Positions 35,422 to 46,236 of a stretch of 64,000 nucleotides of DNA are shown piece by piece; positions within the stretch are counted from its first letter, which is position 1, and each line of letters starts with the position of its first letter. Below the pieces are notes generated by a model that saw only the letters and a program-made list of their open reading frames with translations, did not search any database and was not told where the DNA came from. This DNA is from Chitinophagaceae bacterium IBVUCB2 (lineage in GTDB: Bacteria; Bacteroidota; Bacteroidia; Chitinophagales; Chitinophagaceae): contig NFUV01000002.1 in assembly GCA_002127295.1 (NCBI GenBank), forward strand, positions 1,116,001-1,180,000, in the 5' to 3' direction. The position numbers and the translations under genes were made by a program.

Positions 35422-36288
35422 CTACTCGAATAAAAGTAACTTATCGTCAATGTTGTCAAAGGGTGGAAGTGATTTTAAATACTGTTGGCCAATTTCACTT
35501 AGCTCTTGTCCTCCCAAAATAGAAATGTGTTGACTTTTCTTTTCTAAATGATTTGCATTAATTGTAAGTCGCACTTCAGCATGTTCCATAAATGGAAGAA
35601 AAACACTATTAAAAAGTGTTTTATCATTTTCAAATTCTATTTGTCCAAACTCCTCTTTCCAAAAGTGTGAATTGAACCATTGAATAAATACTCTAGTGTA
35701 ATTTTGTCTGGAATTATTGAATGCCCTTTTTATAAGTGCAAAGACAATCTTAGATGGTTTTTCAAAATCATCAATCCAAGTTAAATTTTCAAAAATATCT
35801 TCGGTCATTGGAAAATCTATATGCCTTTGGTTGGTTATTAAACGGTCTAGGGCAAATGATGTGCTTGAGTATATGTTAAGCTTCTTCATCGCAAGAAACT
35901 CAATTGAATTGTCTTTTGTGTAAGGGGTTAATGAGTTTTTGTTTGCCGTCGTAGCTGGAAATATTGTAGTTATGTCATTTCGTATAGAAAGTTCGCCTAA
36001 AACAATATCTAGTATATCTTCTATTTTATTTAAAAGCAAATAATTTTCTTTTGGTTCGCCATAAATATTTAAGAAGGTCTGCTTGTCATACTCTTCTGAC
36101 ATTGTAAAACACTCCCCATACTTGTCTAGGACAACATCTATTATCTCTCGCAAGTCGCTTGGCTTTTCATCGCCTTGCAAATTGTAAACAGAAGTGAATA
36201 TGTCCATTTTTTCTTGAACAGTTAACTTCTGCTTCTTTTTGAATCGGTCTAACTGCGAAAGTGTTTTTTGGTGGTCGCTATTATTCAT
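35422..36288 (-). CDS. Hypothetical protein, AT-rich orphan
   Basis: A 288-residue soluble protein with charged and aromatic residues spread evenly and no signal peptide or membrane helix. The N-terminus (SQLDRFKKKQKLTVQEKMDIF) and the region DEKPSDLREIIDVVLDKYG look helical. I do not recognise a family. Base composition is AT-rich like the orphan at 33746 and unlike pcm or the M48 gene. The gene stands alone, convergent with pcm, with TTGTTAGGC just upstream (see findings). Confidence 0.6.
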   Translation of the reverse strand: MNNSDHQKTLSQLDRFKKKQKLTVQEKMDIFTSVYNLQGDEKPSDLREIIDVVLDKYGECFTMSEEYDKQTFLNIYGEPKENYLLLNKIEDILDIVLGELSIRNDITTIFPATTANKNSLTPYTKDNSIEFLAMKKLNIYSSTSFALDRLITNQRHIDFPMTEDIFENLTWIDDFEKPSKIVFALIKRAFNNSRQNYTRVFIQWFNSHFWKEEFGQIEFENDKTLFNSVFLPFMEHAEVRLTINANHLEKKSQHISILGGQELSEIGQQYLKSLPPFDNIDDKLLLFE

Positions 36289-36380
36289 ATTCGTTTACTC
36301 GGATAATTTGTTAGGCTTGCAGATAACTCATAAATATACACAACCTCTTGTTTTTAATATCTACTTACAATTAGAGCTAT

Positions 36381-37343
36381 TTACACAAACTGCTCCAATA
36401 ACTCAATCCTCTTTTCAATCGCCGGATGCGTAGCAAACATATTATCCCAGGATGCAGATTTGTGGGTGGATGGTTTTGGATTGTCTATAAAAAGTTGAGC
36501 AACGTCACGGCTTTCTACAGCTTCAATTAAAGGGTCGCCGGAAATTTTGCGCAACGCATTGGCTAATGCATAAGGTTTCTTGGTCATTTCCGCAGCACCT
36601 GCATCGGCGAGGTATTCTCTTCTTCTGCTTATACCAAAACGAAGTAATAATGAAATAAGATAAGCCGCTGCAGTAACTACAATGGCGATCAAAATAATTC
36701 CACCACTGCCTTTGCTGTCTTTGCTTCTTTTACCACTACCAATATGGCGAAGGCTGCGAAAAGCCACTTCTGCCAAAAATGCAAAAATGCCTACGAAAAT
36801 GATTGAAACGATCAGTAACCGCACATCCCGATTTTTTATATGCGTCAATTCATGTGCAATTACTCCTTCCAGTTCTTCATCATCCAATTTATTGATGATG
36901 CCTCTTGATAAAGAAACGGAATAAGTTCTTTGATCAATACCACTGGCAAATGCATTGAGGGAATCATCTTCTATTATATACAACTTAGGCATTTGCATAC
37001 CCTGCGAAATACAAAGATTTTCTACGAGGTTGTACACTCTCTTATTTTCCATTCTTTCCAATGTCTTACTGCCTGTAGCCATTCTAATGAAAGCAGCATT
37101 GCCTGCCCAGGCAATTAAGAACCAAACCCCGACACCTCCTAAAATAAAAGGTGCCATCTGAAGGAAAGTGGAAGTTGTGTCCAGGTTGGAGGAATAGGCC
37201 GATGATTCAGCATTGGTCTTCTCAACAATAGCCCACGTAATTGCATACACCATTCCCAGCAACAATGCCGGGAATGCGATTAATAAAAGAATGGAATTGA
37301 AATTATTTTTACGAATCTGTTTATCAAGACCAATGTATTCCAT
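36381..37343 (-). CDS. M48 family zinc metalloprotease (HtpX-like)
   Basis: A 320-residue membrane protease. Two N-terminal helices (about 17-39 and 62-84) precede the catalytic zinc site HELTH (His164, Glu165, His168) in GVIAHELTHIKNRDVR; two further helices follow (about 174-196 and 215-240), then a third zinc ligand region REYLADAGAAEMTKKP. This is the layout of HtpX-type M48B peptidases, which degrade misfolded membrane proteins. It sits 30 bases downstream of lemA, a frequent pairing, so both likely form one operon. Confidence 0.9.
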   Translation of the reverse strand: MEYIGLDKQIRKNNFNSILLLIAFPALLLGMVYAITWAIVEKTNAESSAYSSNLDTTSTFLQMAPFILGGVGVWFLIAWAGNAAFIRMATGSKTLERMENKRVYNLVENLCISQGMQMPKLYIIEDDSLNAFASGIDQRTYSVSLSRGIINKLDDEELEGVIAHELTHIKNRDVRLLIVSIIFVGIFAFLAEVAFRSLRHIGSGKRSKDSKGSGGIILIAIVVTAAAYLISLLLRFGISRRREYLADAGAAEMTKKPYALANALRKISGDPLIEAVESRDVAQLFIDNPKPSTHKSASWDNMFATHPAIEKRIELLEQFV

Positions 37344-37373
37344 ATTTCTTAACTCCCTTTTAGGGGGATGGGG

Positions 37374-37934
37374 TTAGAATTGAATTTTAGGAGGCTCTTC
37401 CATTTGTTTGCGGGTATCTGTTCCGAGGTCAAACATGATCTCTCTTTTAAACCCAAAGTTTTTCGCAATCAAATTGCCGGGAAATGCTTCAACAGCGGTG
37501 TTGTATTCTGTGGTAGCAGCATTGAAGAAACGTCTGGAGGCGGCCAGCTTGTTTTCTATATCACTTAACTCTTCCTGTAATTGCAAAAAGTTTTGGTTCG
37601 CTTTTAAGTCGGGGTATGCTTCCACCTGCACTTTTAAACCTTGCAATGCATTTGTCAACTGTTGCTCTGCTACAATTTTGCCATCAATTGTTGTTGCACT
37701 CATGGCCGCCGTTCTCGCTTCTGTGATTTTCAGTAACAGGTCTTTTTCATGTGCTGCATAACCTTTTACAGTTTCTACCAACTGCGGGATCAGGTCATGT
37801 CGTTGACGTAACTGTACATCAATATCAGCAAAAGCATTTTCTCGCCTGTTGCGCAATCTTACCAGTCTATTGTATAAACTTATAACCCAGAAAATAATCA
37901 GCACCAGGATGCCGACAACAATTAAGATAACCAT
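37374..37934 (-). CDS. lemA: LemA family protein
   Basis: A 186-residue protein with an N-terminal transmembrane helix (residues 2-22) and an extracytoplasmic alpha-helical domain. Family hallmarks are YNRLVRLRNRRENAFADIDVQLRQRHDLIPQLVETVKGYAAHE and NKLAASRRFFNAATTEYNTAVEAFPGNLIAKNFGF. LemA proteins have unknown biochemical function but are often encoded with M48 or TPM-domain proteins, as here. The start at the ATG at 37934 puts the helix directly at the N-terminus. Confidence 0.93.
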   Translation of the reverse strand: MVILIVVGILVLIIFWVISLYNRLVRLRNRRENAFADIDVQLRQRHDLIPQLVETVKGYAAHEKDLLLKITEARTAAMSATTIDGKIVAEQQLTNALQGLKVQVEAYPDLKANQNFLQLQEELSDIENKLAASRRFFNAATTEYNTAVEAFPGNLIAKNFGFKREIMFDLGTDTRKQMEEPPKIQF

Positions 37935-38060
37935 AGTCTTTGTGTTTTAATGATTTGAAATTAGTGAAAAATCTTATCAATCTTCCTGACTAAGTTTGTC
38001 CATGGATAGAAGCAAGACGGTATTCCTTTTATTCTTATCTTTCGCTATCATTATCTGCTT

Positions 38061-40502
38061 ATGCGTATCGTTCCATTTGCTATCTCAACCATAGTTACTG
38101 CCGGACTCGTTTTTGCTCTCAACAAACAATGGGGTACTATTCCTCCGGTTGGAAAATTTGTAAGTCCTCAACATGGTTTTTGGCAGAATGCCGAACCAAC
38201 CGGTGAGGGTTTTAATGCTGAACTTAACTTTCCTGAATTAAAAGGAAAGGCCGACGTTTATTTTGATGAACGTTTGGTGCCGCATGTATTTGCAGAAAAT
38301 GACGAAGACCTGTACTTTATTCAAGGATTTCTGCATGCCAAATTCCGGTTGTTCCAGATGGATTTGCAAACAAAAGCAGCTGCAGGCCGTGCCAGCGAAA
38401 TTGCAGGACCCAAAGCTATCAATTTTGATAAAGAGCAACGAAGATTAGGAATGGTATATGCCGCTGAGAATGCGATGAAGGAAATGGACAAAGATCCTGC
38501 TACTAAAATAATGTTTGATGCTTATACAAACGGAGTTAATGCTTATATCAAATCATTAAAGGAAGCTGAATTGCCTGTTGAGTATAAGCTGCTCAATTTT
38601 AAACCGGAGGAGTGGACCAATTTTCGCACCGCTTTGTTATTAAAGATGATGGCGAAAATGTTGTCAAGCGGAACAGAGAATGATTTGTCTAACACCAACG
38701 CTAAATCAATATTCATCCCGGATGAATTAAAAGCGATGTACCCGCAGGTGCATGATTCTTTAGCACCCATTGTACCAAAAGGAACAGTGTTTGAAAAGCC
38801 GGGGATAGTTCCGGTTCAACCTGCTACTGCGGATTCACTTTATTTCGGTAACAAAGAAGTGATTGCTGCCAAAGAAATTTCAAAACCTGATATCAATAAT
38901 GGGAGCAATAACTGGGTAGTAGCCGGCAGCAAAACACAAAGCGGTGTTCCTATCCTGTCAAACGATCCGCATCTTGAACTATCGCTTCCTTCTATCTGGT
39001 ACGAAATGCAATTACAGACACCTACCAGCAATACTTATGGTGTTTCATTGCCGGGCAGCCCGTTTGTAATTATTGGATTTAATGATAGCATAGCATGGGG
39101 AGTTACCAATGCACAGCGGGACGTAAAAGATTATTACAATATAAAATTTAAGGACAATACAAAGCAAGAGTATTGGTTCAATGGCAAATGGGAAAAGTCA
39201 GCCCGTAAGGTAGAAACGATAAAAGTAAAAGGCGGTGCTGATGTTCTTGATACGGTTGCTTACACCGTTTTTGGCCCGGTAATGTTTGATGAAGCTTTCT
39301 CCAACGATTTTTCTAATAAAAGAAATTTAGCAGTTCGCTGGGCCGCACATGACCCCAGCAATGATGGCATTACTTTTTATAAATTGAACCGTGCAAAAAA
39401 TTATGATGAGTATGCAGATGCGATAAAAACTTTTGATTGCCCGGGTCAGAATTTTGTGTTCGCTTCTAAAACAGGCGATATTGCTATTTGGCAGCAAGGA
39501 AAGTTTCCTGCACGATGGAACAGGCAAGGATTGTATGTAATGCCGGGAGAAGACAGCAGTTATATGTGGCAGGGATTTATTCCGCAGGCAGAAAATCCGC
39601 ATAGCAAAAATCCGGTGGAAGGATTTTTACAAAGTGCCAATCAGCGTCCGGTTGATTCTACTTACCCCTATTTTATTCCCGGAAGTTATATTACACCAAG
39701 AGGTATTACCATATCCAATAAGTTGACGGCAATGAGTGGCATTACTCCGGATGATATGATGAAATTGCAGAATAATTATTTTAATACGTTAGGAGAAGAT
39801 GCAAGAAGTATTTTAACCGGCTATGTAAAAGAAAACGAACTGAATGCCACGGAGAAAAAATATCTTGACATTCTTAGGAATTGGGATTTGATGGCAACGC
39901 CAGATTCAAAAGGGCAAACTATTTATCAATGCTGGTGGGATAGTTTAGAAATAGGTATCTGGAAAGATGAATTGTCCCGGACAACTCCAATATCTCCTTT
40001 CCCGGATGAGCAAACAACCATGGAGCTTTTAAAAAGAGACACGGCATTAAAGTTTATCGATGACATTACTACCACAAAACAAGAAACTTTATTTGACGTA
40101 GTAACAATTGCATTAAAGAAAGCCTCGGTTGAATTAGCAAAAGCTGAGGCAGAAGGAAAATTGGAATGGACGAAATTTAAAAACCCTACTGTTTATCATT
40201 TATTAAAAGATGCATTACCTGCCTTTGCAAGGAAAGGATTGCCTGTAGGTGGAAATGGAAACATTGTAAATGCAATAACCCATAGTCATGGTCCAAGCTG
40301 GCGCATGGTAGTTCAGATGAGTACGCCGACAGAAGCATATGGAGTTTATCCGGGTGGACAAAGCGGTAACCCCGGCAGCCAATATTATGATGATTACCTG
40401 GATAACTGGGTAGCTGGCAAATACAATAAATTATGGTTTATGAGAGAGGGAGACAGGACAGATAAAAATGTAAAGTGGACCATGAAGTTCAGCAAAGGAT
40501 AA
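38061..40502 (+). CDS. Penicillin acylase family protein (Ntn-hydrolase)
   Basis: An 813-residue exported Ntn-hydrolase precursor. A hydrophobic N-terminus (IVPFAISTIVTAGLVFAL) suggests a signal or anchor. The alpha chain has DVYFDERLVPHVFAENDEDLYFIQGFLHAKFRLFQMDL. Autocleavage is expected at Gly281/Ser282 in NNGSNNWVVAGSKTQSG, freeing Ser282 as the catalytic nucleophile of the beta chain; NDPHLELSLPSIWYE and FNDSIAWGVTN are conserved. The family hydrolyses amide bonds in penicillins, acyl-homoserine lactones or other acylated compounds; the substrate here is unknown. Confidence 0.92.
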   Translation: MRIVPFAISTIVTAGLVFALNKQWGTIPPVGKFVSPQHGFWQNAEPTGEGFNAELNFPELKGKADVYFDERLVPHVFAENDEDLYFIQGFLHAKFRLFQMDLQTKAAAGRASEIAGPKAINFDKEQRRLGMVYAAENAMKEMDKDPATKIMFDAYTNGVNAYIKSLKEAELPVEYKLLNFKPEEWTNFRTALLLKMMAKMLSSGTENDLSNTNAKSIFIPDELKAMYPQVHDSLAPIVPKGTVFEKPGIVPVQPATADSLYFGNKEVIAAKEISKPDINNGSNNWVVAGSKTQSGVPILSNDPHLELSLPSIWYEMQLQTPTSNTYGVSLPGSPFVIIGFNDSIAWGVTNAQRDVKDYYNIKFKDNTKQEYWFNGKWEKSARKVETIKVKGGADVLDTVAYTVFGPVMFDEAFSNDFSNKRNLAVRWAAHDPSNDGITFYKLNRAKNYDEYADAIKTFDCPGQNFVFASKTGDIAIWQQGKFPARWNRQGLYVMPGEDSSYMWQGFIPQAENPHSKNPVEGFLQSANQRPVDSTYPYFIPGSYITPRGITISNKLTAMSGITPDDMMKLQNNYFNTLGEDARSILTGYVKENELNATEKKYLDILRNWDLMATPDSKGQTIYQCWWDSLEIGIWKDELSRTTPISPFPDEQTTMELLKRDTALKFIDDITTTKQETLFDVVTIALKKASVELAKAEAEGKLEWTKFKNPTVYHLLKDALPAFARKGLPVGGNGNIVNAITHSHGPSWRMVVQMSTPTEAYGVYPGGQSGNPGSQYYDDYLDNWVAGKYNKLWFMREGDRTDKNVKWTMKFSKG

Positions 40503-40532
40503 ATTAATAAAACAGGTATTAAATATATACAC

Positions 40533-40886
40533 ATGAAATTTTTGGTAGCTACAATTCTTACCGCATTACTTGCATTTATCAGTGGCCTGTTTTTGCCCTG
40601 GTGGGGAATTGCAATTACATCATTACTAGTGGCAGTTATTATTCATCAAAAAGCCGGCAAAGCCTTTTTAGCAGGAATGCTTGGTGTGTTTGCACTGTGG
40701 GCAGGACTTGCAGCATGGATCAATCTGCAGAACCAGGGAATAATGGCTAAAAAAATTGCAGCTGTACTCCCGTTGGGAGGTAATCCTGTATATCTTATTT
40801 TATTCACCGCCTTTATTGGTGGATTGGTAGCAGGATTTGCTGCTATGAGTGGCAGTTTTCTCCGTTCTTCAAAAGAGAGCCGTTAA
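40533..40886 (+). CDS. Small multi-pass membrane protein, unknown function
   Basis: A 117-residue protein with about four hydrophobic segments: LVATILTALLAFISGLFLPW, WGIAITSLLVAVIIH, AFLAGMLGVFALWAGLAAW and PVYLILFTAFIGGLVAGFAAM. The rest is short, and the C-terminus is charged (LRSSKESR). No family recognised. It starts 30 bases after the penicillin acylase gene and is probably cotranscribed with it. Confidence 0.6.
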   Translation: MKFLVATILTALLAFISGLFLPWWGIAITSLLVAVIIHQKAGKAFLAGMLGVFALWAGLAAWINLQNQGIMAKKIAAVLPLGGNPVYLILFTAFIGGLVAGFAAMSGSFLRSSKESR

Positions 40887-40946
40887 TACTTTCAAAATAG
40901 TTGGCAATAAAACTATTGTTGTCTTTTTTTGAACTTACCTTGTCGA

Positions 40947-40974
40947 TTGTCAAAATGATTTAATCCTATTTTTG
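40947..40974 (+). promoter_or_regulatory. Putative promoter of the DUF5686 gene
   Basis: TTG (40947-40949), 17 bases, then TATTTTTG (40967-40974), an exact -7 match. The ATG at 40991 follows 16 bases later. Confidence 0.55.
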
Positions 40975-40990
40975 ACACTACCTCACAATT

Positions 40991-43471
40991 ATGAAGACGT
41001 TATTCTTAGCTTTTATCGGCCTTTTATTTTCATTGCTGTCCTTTGCCCAAAAAATTAAAGGTGTTGTTGCCGACACCGAAGGGAAAATTTTGCCTTATGC
41101 TTCGGTGTTTGTAAAAGAAAATAACCAGGGAACGAATGCAAACAGCGAAGGAAAATATGCCATAAAAATATCTCCCGGAACCTATACATTGGTTTGCCAG
41201 TATGTTGGCTATGCAAGAGTGGAAAAATCAATTAAAGTTTCAACTAATGATATTGAACTGGACTTTATATTGGGTCTTCAGGAAATGACATTGGGCGAAG
41301 TGATTTTGAAAAATGGAGAAGACCTTGCGTACCAGATCATCAGGAATGCAATTGATAAAAGAGAGTATCATCAAAACCAGTATAACAAGTTTACTGCTGA
41401 AGTGTACACAAAAGGCCAGTTACGGGTAAGGAGTTATCCCAAAAAAATACTGGGACGAAAAGTAGATTTTGAAGACGGGGATACCAGTAAACAAAAAATG
41501 CTGTATTTGTCTGAGACCGTTTCTAATTATGCAGTTGATAAACCCAATAAAGAAAAGGTGGAAGTAATTTCATCAAAAGTAAGTGGACAAAGTGATGGAT
41601 TTGGATTAAGTGCACCACGATTTTATTCCTTTTACGATAACAATGTTTTCATTGGAAATAATCTCAATCCCAGGGGGTTTATTTCTCCTATTTCAAGCAA
41701 TGCGCTGAATTACTACCGGTATAAATTTGAAGGAAGTTTTACAGAAGATGGAAAAGAGATCAACCGTATTAAAGTAATTCCTAAAAGAAAGTATGAACCT
41801 TTATTCAGTGGCTATATCAATATTGTGGACGAAGATTGGCGTATTCATTCTGTTCAGTTATTATTAACCAAGTCGGCTCAAATGGAACTGGCAGATTCAC
41901 TCCGGATAGATCAGTTGTATAGGCCCTTATCAAAAGATGTTTGGTACATGTCGAGCCAGGTTGTTTACCCCACTATTAAAATATTAGGGTTTGATGCCTA
42001 CGGGAGTTTTATAAATATCTATTCCAATTTTAATGCTGATCCTCAATTCACCAAGAAAACATTCACCAGTACCATTTTAAAATATACCGATAGTTCCAAT
42101 AAAAAGAGTATCGATTATTGGGAAAAAACAAGACCAGTTCCGTTAATGGCAGATGAGATAACAGATTACAGGAAGAAAGACAGCCTGGAGCAAGTGAAAA
42201 AAGATCCCCGTTATCTCGATTCGTTGGATAAAAAACGAAATAAAATAAATCCGGTGATGGCTTTGCTATTTGAGCAATCTGTTTCCACACAAAAAAGCAG
42301 AACAACTTTCAGTTTTCGGCCATTAACAGAATTAGTGAGTTTTAACCCTGCAGAAGGTTGGGTGATTAATCCGGATGTTACCTGGACAAAACGATTGGAT
42401 AGTAATTCCCTTAGCCGCAGATCAATTTCTTTATCTCCAAATTTGCGCTATGGATTTGCGAACAAACATTTCAATGCACACCTTACAGCTATTTATACCT
42501 TCGGAAAAAAATATGCTTCTTCGGTAAGTATTTCCGGTGGCAGCAGAGTATTTCAATTCAATAATAACAGCCCGATCGGTCAGCGGGGCAATTCCATATC
42601 TTCTTTATTAAGTGAAGAGAACCGCATGAAAACTTATGAAGCTTTGTATGTGAGGGGAAGTTATAAACAAGCCATAGGCGGTGGTTTTACTTTCAATACG
42701 GCCTTTCAGTTCCAGGATAGAAAACCACTGGACAACGTAACAGATTATACCTGGCGGAATAAACCCGGGAGAGAGTATACACCTAACTATCCCAATGAAA
42801 TTGTCAATGAAAATTTAAAGCCTCATCAGTCGATGGTTGTTTTAATCGGCGCCAGCTGGCAACCCGGTAATCGTTATATAGAATTACCTGATAGAAAGAT
42901 AAGCATCGGCTCAAAATATCCGTTACTATCAGTCCAGTATATACAAGCCATTAAAGGATTGTTTGGTAGTGATGCAGATTTCAGTAAATGGAAATTCAAT
43001 GTTTCGGATAATGTGAACCTTCGTTTGCAAGGAAGGTTACGATACAAATTGGGCATCGGCGGTTTTATTAATACTAATAAAGTAGAGCTTCCTGACTATA
43101 ATCATTTCAATGGAAATTTGTCAACTTTTGCTACGGAGTATGTAAACAGTTTTCAATTACTTCCTATTTACCAATACAGCAACACAGAAAAATTTTATAC
43201 CCTGGCACACCTGGAGCATAATTTCAATGGGTTTCTTACCAATAAAATTCCGGGCTTAAAAAAACTTAACCTTTACCTGGTTGCGGGTGTAAATGGTTTC
43301 TATATCAACAGCAATAAATATTATTATGAATATTTTGTTGGCTTCGATAATATTTTCAAACAATTCCGGGTTGATTTTGTACAATCATTTCAAAATGGCA
43401 GAGCCTGGCAAACCGGATTTAAACTTGGGCTTAGCCGCAGTAACGGCAGAAGAGGGGATGATTGGCCATAA
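40991..43471 (+). CDS. DUF5686 and carboxypeptidase-like regulatory domain protein (outer membrane)
   Basis: An 826-residue protein. A signal peptide ([17 protein letters not shown]) leads into a carboxypeptidase-regulatory-like domain ([30 protein letters not shown] broken across strands, to about residue 95). The large DUF5686 region follows, with [21 protein letters not shown] and the YSFYDNNVF segment, and the last 350 residues are barrel-like strands. The family is restricted to Bacteroidota and predicted to sit in the outer membrane; function unknown. Own promoter-like element upstream. Confidence 0.82.
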   Translation: MKTLFLAFIGLLFSLLSFAQKIKGVVADTEGKILPYASVFVKENNQGTNANSEGKYAIKISPGTYTLVCQYVGYARVEKSIKVSTNDIELDFILGLQEMTLGEVILKNGEDLAYQIIRNAIDKREYHQNQYNKFTAEVYTKGQLRVRSYPKKILGRKVDFEDGDTSKQKMLYLSETVSNYAVDKPNKEKVEVISSKVSGQSDGFGLSAPRFYSFYDNNVFIGNNLNPRGFISPISSNALNYYRYKFEGSFTEDGKEINRIKVIPKRKYEPLFSGYINIVDEDWRIHSVQLLLTKSAQMELADSLRIDQLYRPLSKDVWYMSSQVVYPTIKILGFDAYGSFINIYSNFNADPQFTKKTFTSTILKYTDSSNKKSIDYWEKTRPVPLMADEITDYRKKDSLEQVKKDPRYLDSLDKKRNKINPVMALLFEQSVSTQKSRTTFSFRPLTELVSFNPAEGWVINPDVTWTKRLDSNSLSRRSISLSPNLRYGFANKHFNAHLTAIYTFGKKYASSVSISGGSRVFQFNNNSPIGQRGNSISSLLSEENRMKTYEALYVRGSYKQAIGGGFTFNTAFQFQDRKPLDNVTDYTWRNKPGREYTPNYPNEIVNENLKPHQSMVVLIGASWQPGNRYIELPDRKISIGSKYPLLSVQYIQAIKGLFGSDADFSKWKFNVSDNVNLRLQGRLRYKLGIGGFINTNKVELPDYNHFNGNLSTFATEYVNSFQLLPIYQYSNTEKFYTLAHLEHNFNGFLTNKIPGLKKLNLYLVAGVNGFYINSNKYYYEYFVGFDNIFKQFRVDFVQSFQNGRAWQTGFKLGLSRSNGRRGDDWP

Positions 43472-43502
43472 ATCCTATTCAACATTACTTTTATTATCTT
43501 TG
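43472..43502 (+). promoter_or_regulatory. Putative promoter of trhO
   Basis: TTG (43472-43474), 20 bases, then TATCTTTG (43495-43502), an exact -7 match at a plausible spacing. It lies just past the DUF5686 stop codon and would give a leader of about 60 bases before the ATG at 43570. Confidence 0.55.
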
Positions 43503-43569
43503 CCTTGCTTTAAAAATTTTGCCCAACCTGCAATTGGGTTCCGCTAACAACGGGATAAAATTTAAACTC

Positions 43570-44595
43570 ATGGCACAACTACATAACCGCATCTCCCGTA
43601 AGGAGCTGAAGGAAAAGATCCTTAACGATCCAACTCCCCGCACTACCATTTCATTTTATTGTTATTTCAAAATTGAAGAACCTGAAGTCTTCCGGAATAC
43701 TTTGTACAAAGATTTAAAAGAAATAGGAGTATTGGGTCGTATCTACATAGCCCATGAAGGGATTAATGCACAGATCAGTGTCCCTTCTGCAAATCTTGAA
43801 ACAATCAGAGACTATCTATATGCCATCAAAGCACTTAATGGAATACGTTTGAACATAGCTGTAGATGATGATGGGAAATCATTTTTTGTATTGGATGTTA
43901 AAGTGAGAAGTAAGATTGTTGCGGATGGAATTGAAGATCCTGCTTTCGATATGCAAAACAAAGGGAGGTATGTCAATGCTATGCAGATGAATGAACTGAT
44001 GCAGCAGGAAGGCACAGTTCTTATAGATATGCGCAATCATTATGAATATGAAGTAGGTCATTTTGAAAACGCATTAGAAATTCCTAGTGATACATTCCGG
44101 GAGCAATTACCAATGGCGGTTGATATGATGAAAGCAGATAAAGACAAAAATATTATCATGTACTGCACCGGCGGTATTCGCTGTGAAAAGGCATCTGCTT
44201 ATATGTTGCACCAGGGATTTAAAAATGTATTCCATCTAGAAGGTGGAATTATAAATTATGCCCGGCAGATAAAAGAAAGTGGACTGGATAGTAAGTTTAT
44301 TGGTAAGAATTTTGTTTTTGATGAAAGACTGGGGGAGAGGATTACTTCTGATATTATTGCTACTTGTCATCAATGCGGAAAACCTGCCGATACACATGTT
44401 AATTGTGTGAACGATGCCTGTCACCTGTTATTTATTCAATGCAATGAATGCAAAGAAAAAATGAAAGGTACATGCAGTAATGATTGCCTGGAGTTCATTC
44501 AACTACCGGAAGAAAAGCAAAAAGAACTCCGTGCAGGAATTGACAAAGGAAGAAATGTGTTTAATAAATCCAAGGTTTTAAAACAGAAGAATTAA
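43570..44595 (+). CDS. trhO: tRNA uridine(34) hydroxylase TrhO (rhodanese-related)
   Basis: About 341 residues from the ATG at 43570. The N-terminal acylphosphatase-like domain ([38 protein letters not shown]) precedes a rhodanese domain with the active loop [16 protein letters not shown], Cys199 being the conserved active-site cysteine. A C-terminal cysteine-rich extension ([27 protein letters not shown]) could bind zinc. TrhO oxidises U34 to 5-hydroxyuridine in tRNAs using O2. An upstream in-frame start at 43462 would overlap the DUF5686 gene and precede the promoter, so it is rejected. Confidence 0.92.
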   Translation: MAQLHNRISRKELKEKILNDPTPRTTISFYCYFKIEEPEVFRNTLYKDLKEIGVLGRIYIAHEGINAQISVPSANLETIRDYLYAIKALNGIRLNIAVDDDGKSFFVLDVKVRSKIVADGIEDPAFDMQNKGRYVNAMQMNELMQQEGTVLIDMRNHYEYEVGHFENALEIPSDTFREQLPMAVDMMKADKDKNIIMYCTGGIRCEKASAYMLHQGFKNVFHLEGGIINYARQIKESGLDSKFIGKNFVFDERLGERITSDIIATCHQCGKPADTHVNCVNDACHLLFIQCNECKEKMKGTCSNDCLEFIQLPEEKQKELRAGIDKGRNVFNKSKVLKQKN

Positions 44596-44848
44596 GCAAT
44601 TCAAAATATATCCTTTCATATTTTTTTTATTGGCATATGTAATATAAAATATTGGAATAGAGCCCTCTCTACTTGATTTTTCCTACCAGGTGATGCAATA
44701 TTGAAATATTATTAATCGTTATAAATCCATACGGAAAAATAAGCCGTATTTTTTCTAACATCCTTTGAAAATTTCGGTTGTTGGTAAAAGTTTCTGTTAG
44801 TATAAATCCGAATCCTTAGAAAAAGCTACTCCGAACCATTTTCGTACC

Positions 44849-46231
44849 ATGAATACAATACTGCTGCCCCTATCTAATTTTTATTCCTTTATTCGTCGAA
44901 TCGGTGCTTCTGTTGAGTTAGATGATTATGAATTAAGGAAGCTGGCCATTTTTAATATACTCAACACATTAGGTATAATGAACGGTATAGTAATACCACT
45001 TGCCGGCTTATTCAATGATGATAAACTGCCAGCATTGGCATGGCTCGTTGCTATTTCTCCCGCAGTAATAAGTGGCGTTGCTTTACTAGGTACTTATTAT
45101 CGAAAGTATGAGCAATCCAGGATGGTATATTTTATTTTTTATCCGTTGGTTACGGCTTTAGCGTATGCAACAAATATTGATATTGGAATTGAGTTATTTT
45201 TTATTGTATATGGAGTATTGGCCATATTTCTGCTAAAGAAAATTATCAATGCAGTAGTATCGTTTTGCTTTTCTATTGCATTATATCTGACTGTATTTGT
45301 TTTTTGGCAAGGGTATGATTTAAAATTAATTGATATAAACCCCGGTTTTTATTTTTTTAATCATTTTCTCGCAGTATTATTTATTTTTTTCAGTCTTTAC
45401 CTTTTCAAAACTGAAAATAATGGTTACCAGTTTCGGCTTTTACAAAGGAACAGTGAATTAGAAAACAGGAAAAAAGAAATTGAAGAGCAAAAACTTATAA
45501 TTGAGCAGAAAGCAAATTTGTTGGAAAAGCAAACTGCTGAATTAAGGGAATTAGATACGTTAAAGAATAAACTTTTTTCTGTAATTGCTCATGATCTGAA
45601 AACCCCAATGTATGCCCTCCGTAATTTATTTAGAAATATGCAGGAGTATAATTTGCCGGGCGAAGAGATAAAAGTAATGATACCCGATGTTGTTACCGAC
45701 TTGAATTATACCACAGGCCTTATGGAAAACCTGCTTCAATGGGCAAAAAGCCAGATGCAGGCAGATGCGTTAAGGCCGCAACTGATTAATGTTTCTGAGT
45801 TGATTAGAGAAGTAATGCAATTATTACGATTACAAGCCGATGCGAAAAAAGTATACCTCGAAAACAAAGCTGATGAACCGGTTTATATTTATGCGGATAA
45901 GGACATGGTAAACCTTGTTCTTAGAAACCTGCTTTCCAATGCTATCAAATTTACTCCTGAGAATGGATATATATTCCTTGGTGCAAACGAAACAGATTCA
46001 TTCGTTGAGGTGTTTGTACAAGATACAGGTACAGGGATGAGTGAGGAAGTGATGCAAAAAATTAATGCAAACAATTATTTTACAACTAAAGGCACCGCTA
46101 ACGAATCAGGTACCGGATTGGGATTAATGCTTTGTAAAGAGTTTCTGGCAAAAAATGGAGGACGCATGTTTGTAGAAAGTGAAATAGGGAAGGGCAGTGT
46201 ATTTTCTTTTACTCTTCCCGGGAATAACTAA
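44849..46231 (+). CDS. Membrane sensor histidine kinase
   Basis: A 460-residue kinase. Six hydrophobic segments fill residues 25-195 in an unrecognised membrane sensor domain with little periplasmic loop. A coiled coil (about 205-240) leads to the H-box SVIAHDLKTPMYALRNLF with His248, then the N-box LVLRNLLSNAIKF, the G1 box DTGTGMSEE and the G2 box GTGLGLMLCKEF. It is a HisKA/HATPase kinase of the 7TMR-like Bacteroidota type. No response regulator lies next to it, so its partner is encoded elsewhere. Signal unknown. Confidence 0.88.
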   Translation: MNTILLPLSNFYSFIRRIGASVELDDYELRKLAIFNILNTLGIMNGIVIPLAGLFNDDKLPALAWLVAISPAVISGVALLGTYYRKYEQSRMVYFIFYPLVTALAYATNIDIGIELFFIVYGVLAIFLLKKIINAVVSFCFSIALYLTVFVFWQGYDLKLIDINPGFYFFNHFLAVLFIFFSLYLFKTENNGYQFRLLQRNSELENRKKEIEEQKLIIEQKANLLEKQTAELRELDTLKNKLFSVIAHDLKTPMYALRNLFRNMQEYNLPGEEIKVMIPDVVTDLNYTTGLMENLLQWAKSQMQADALRPQLINVSELIREVMQLLRLQADAKKVYLENKADEPVYIYADKDMVNLVLRNLLSNAIKFTPENGYIFLGANETDSFVEVFVQDTGTGMSEEVMQKINANNYFTTKGTANESGTGLGLMLCKEFLAKNGGRMFVESEIGKGSVFSFTLPGNN

Positions 46232-46236
46232 AATCT

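Noticed and set aside
36247-36316. A full integron attC site at the start of the orphan gene at 35422
   Set aside because: Outer core sites pair, but inner boxes do not, the site overlaps coding sequence, and cassette attC sites should lie 3' of the gene. Kept only as a hint in the findings.
43462-43569. trhO start inside the DUF5686 gene
   Set aside because: The promoter-like element at 43472-43502 and the conserved TrhO N-terminus both point to the ATG at 43570.
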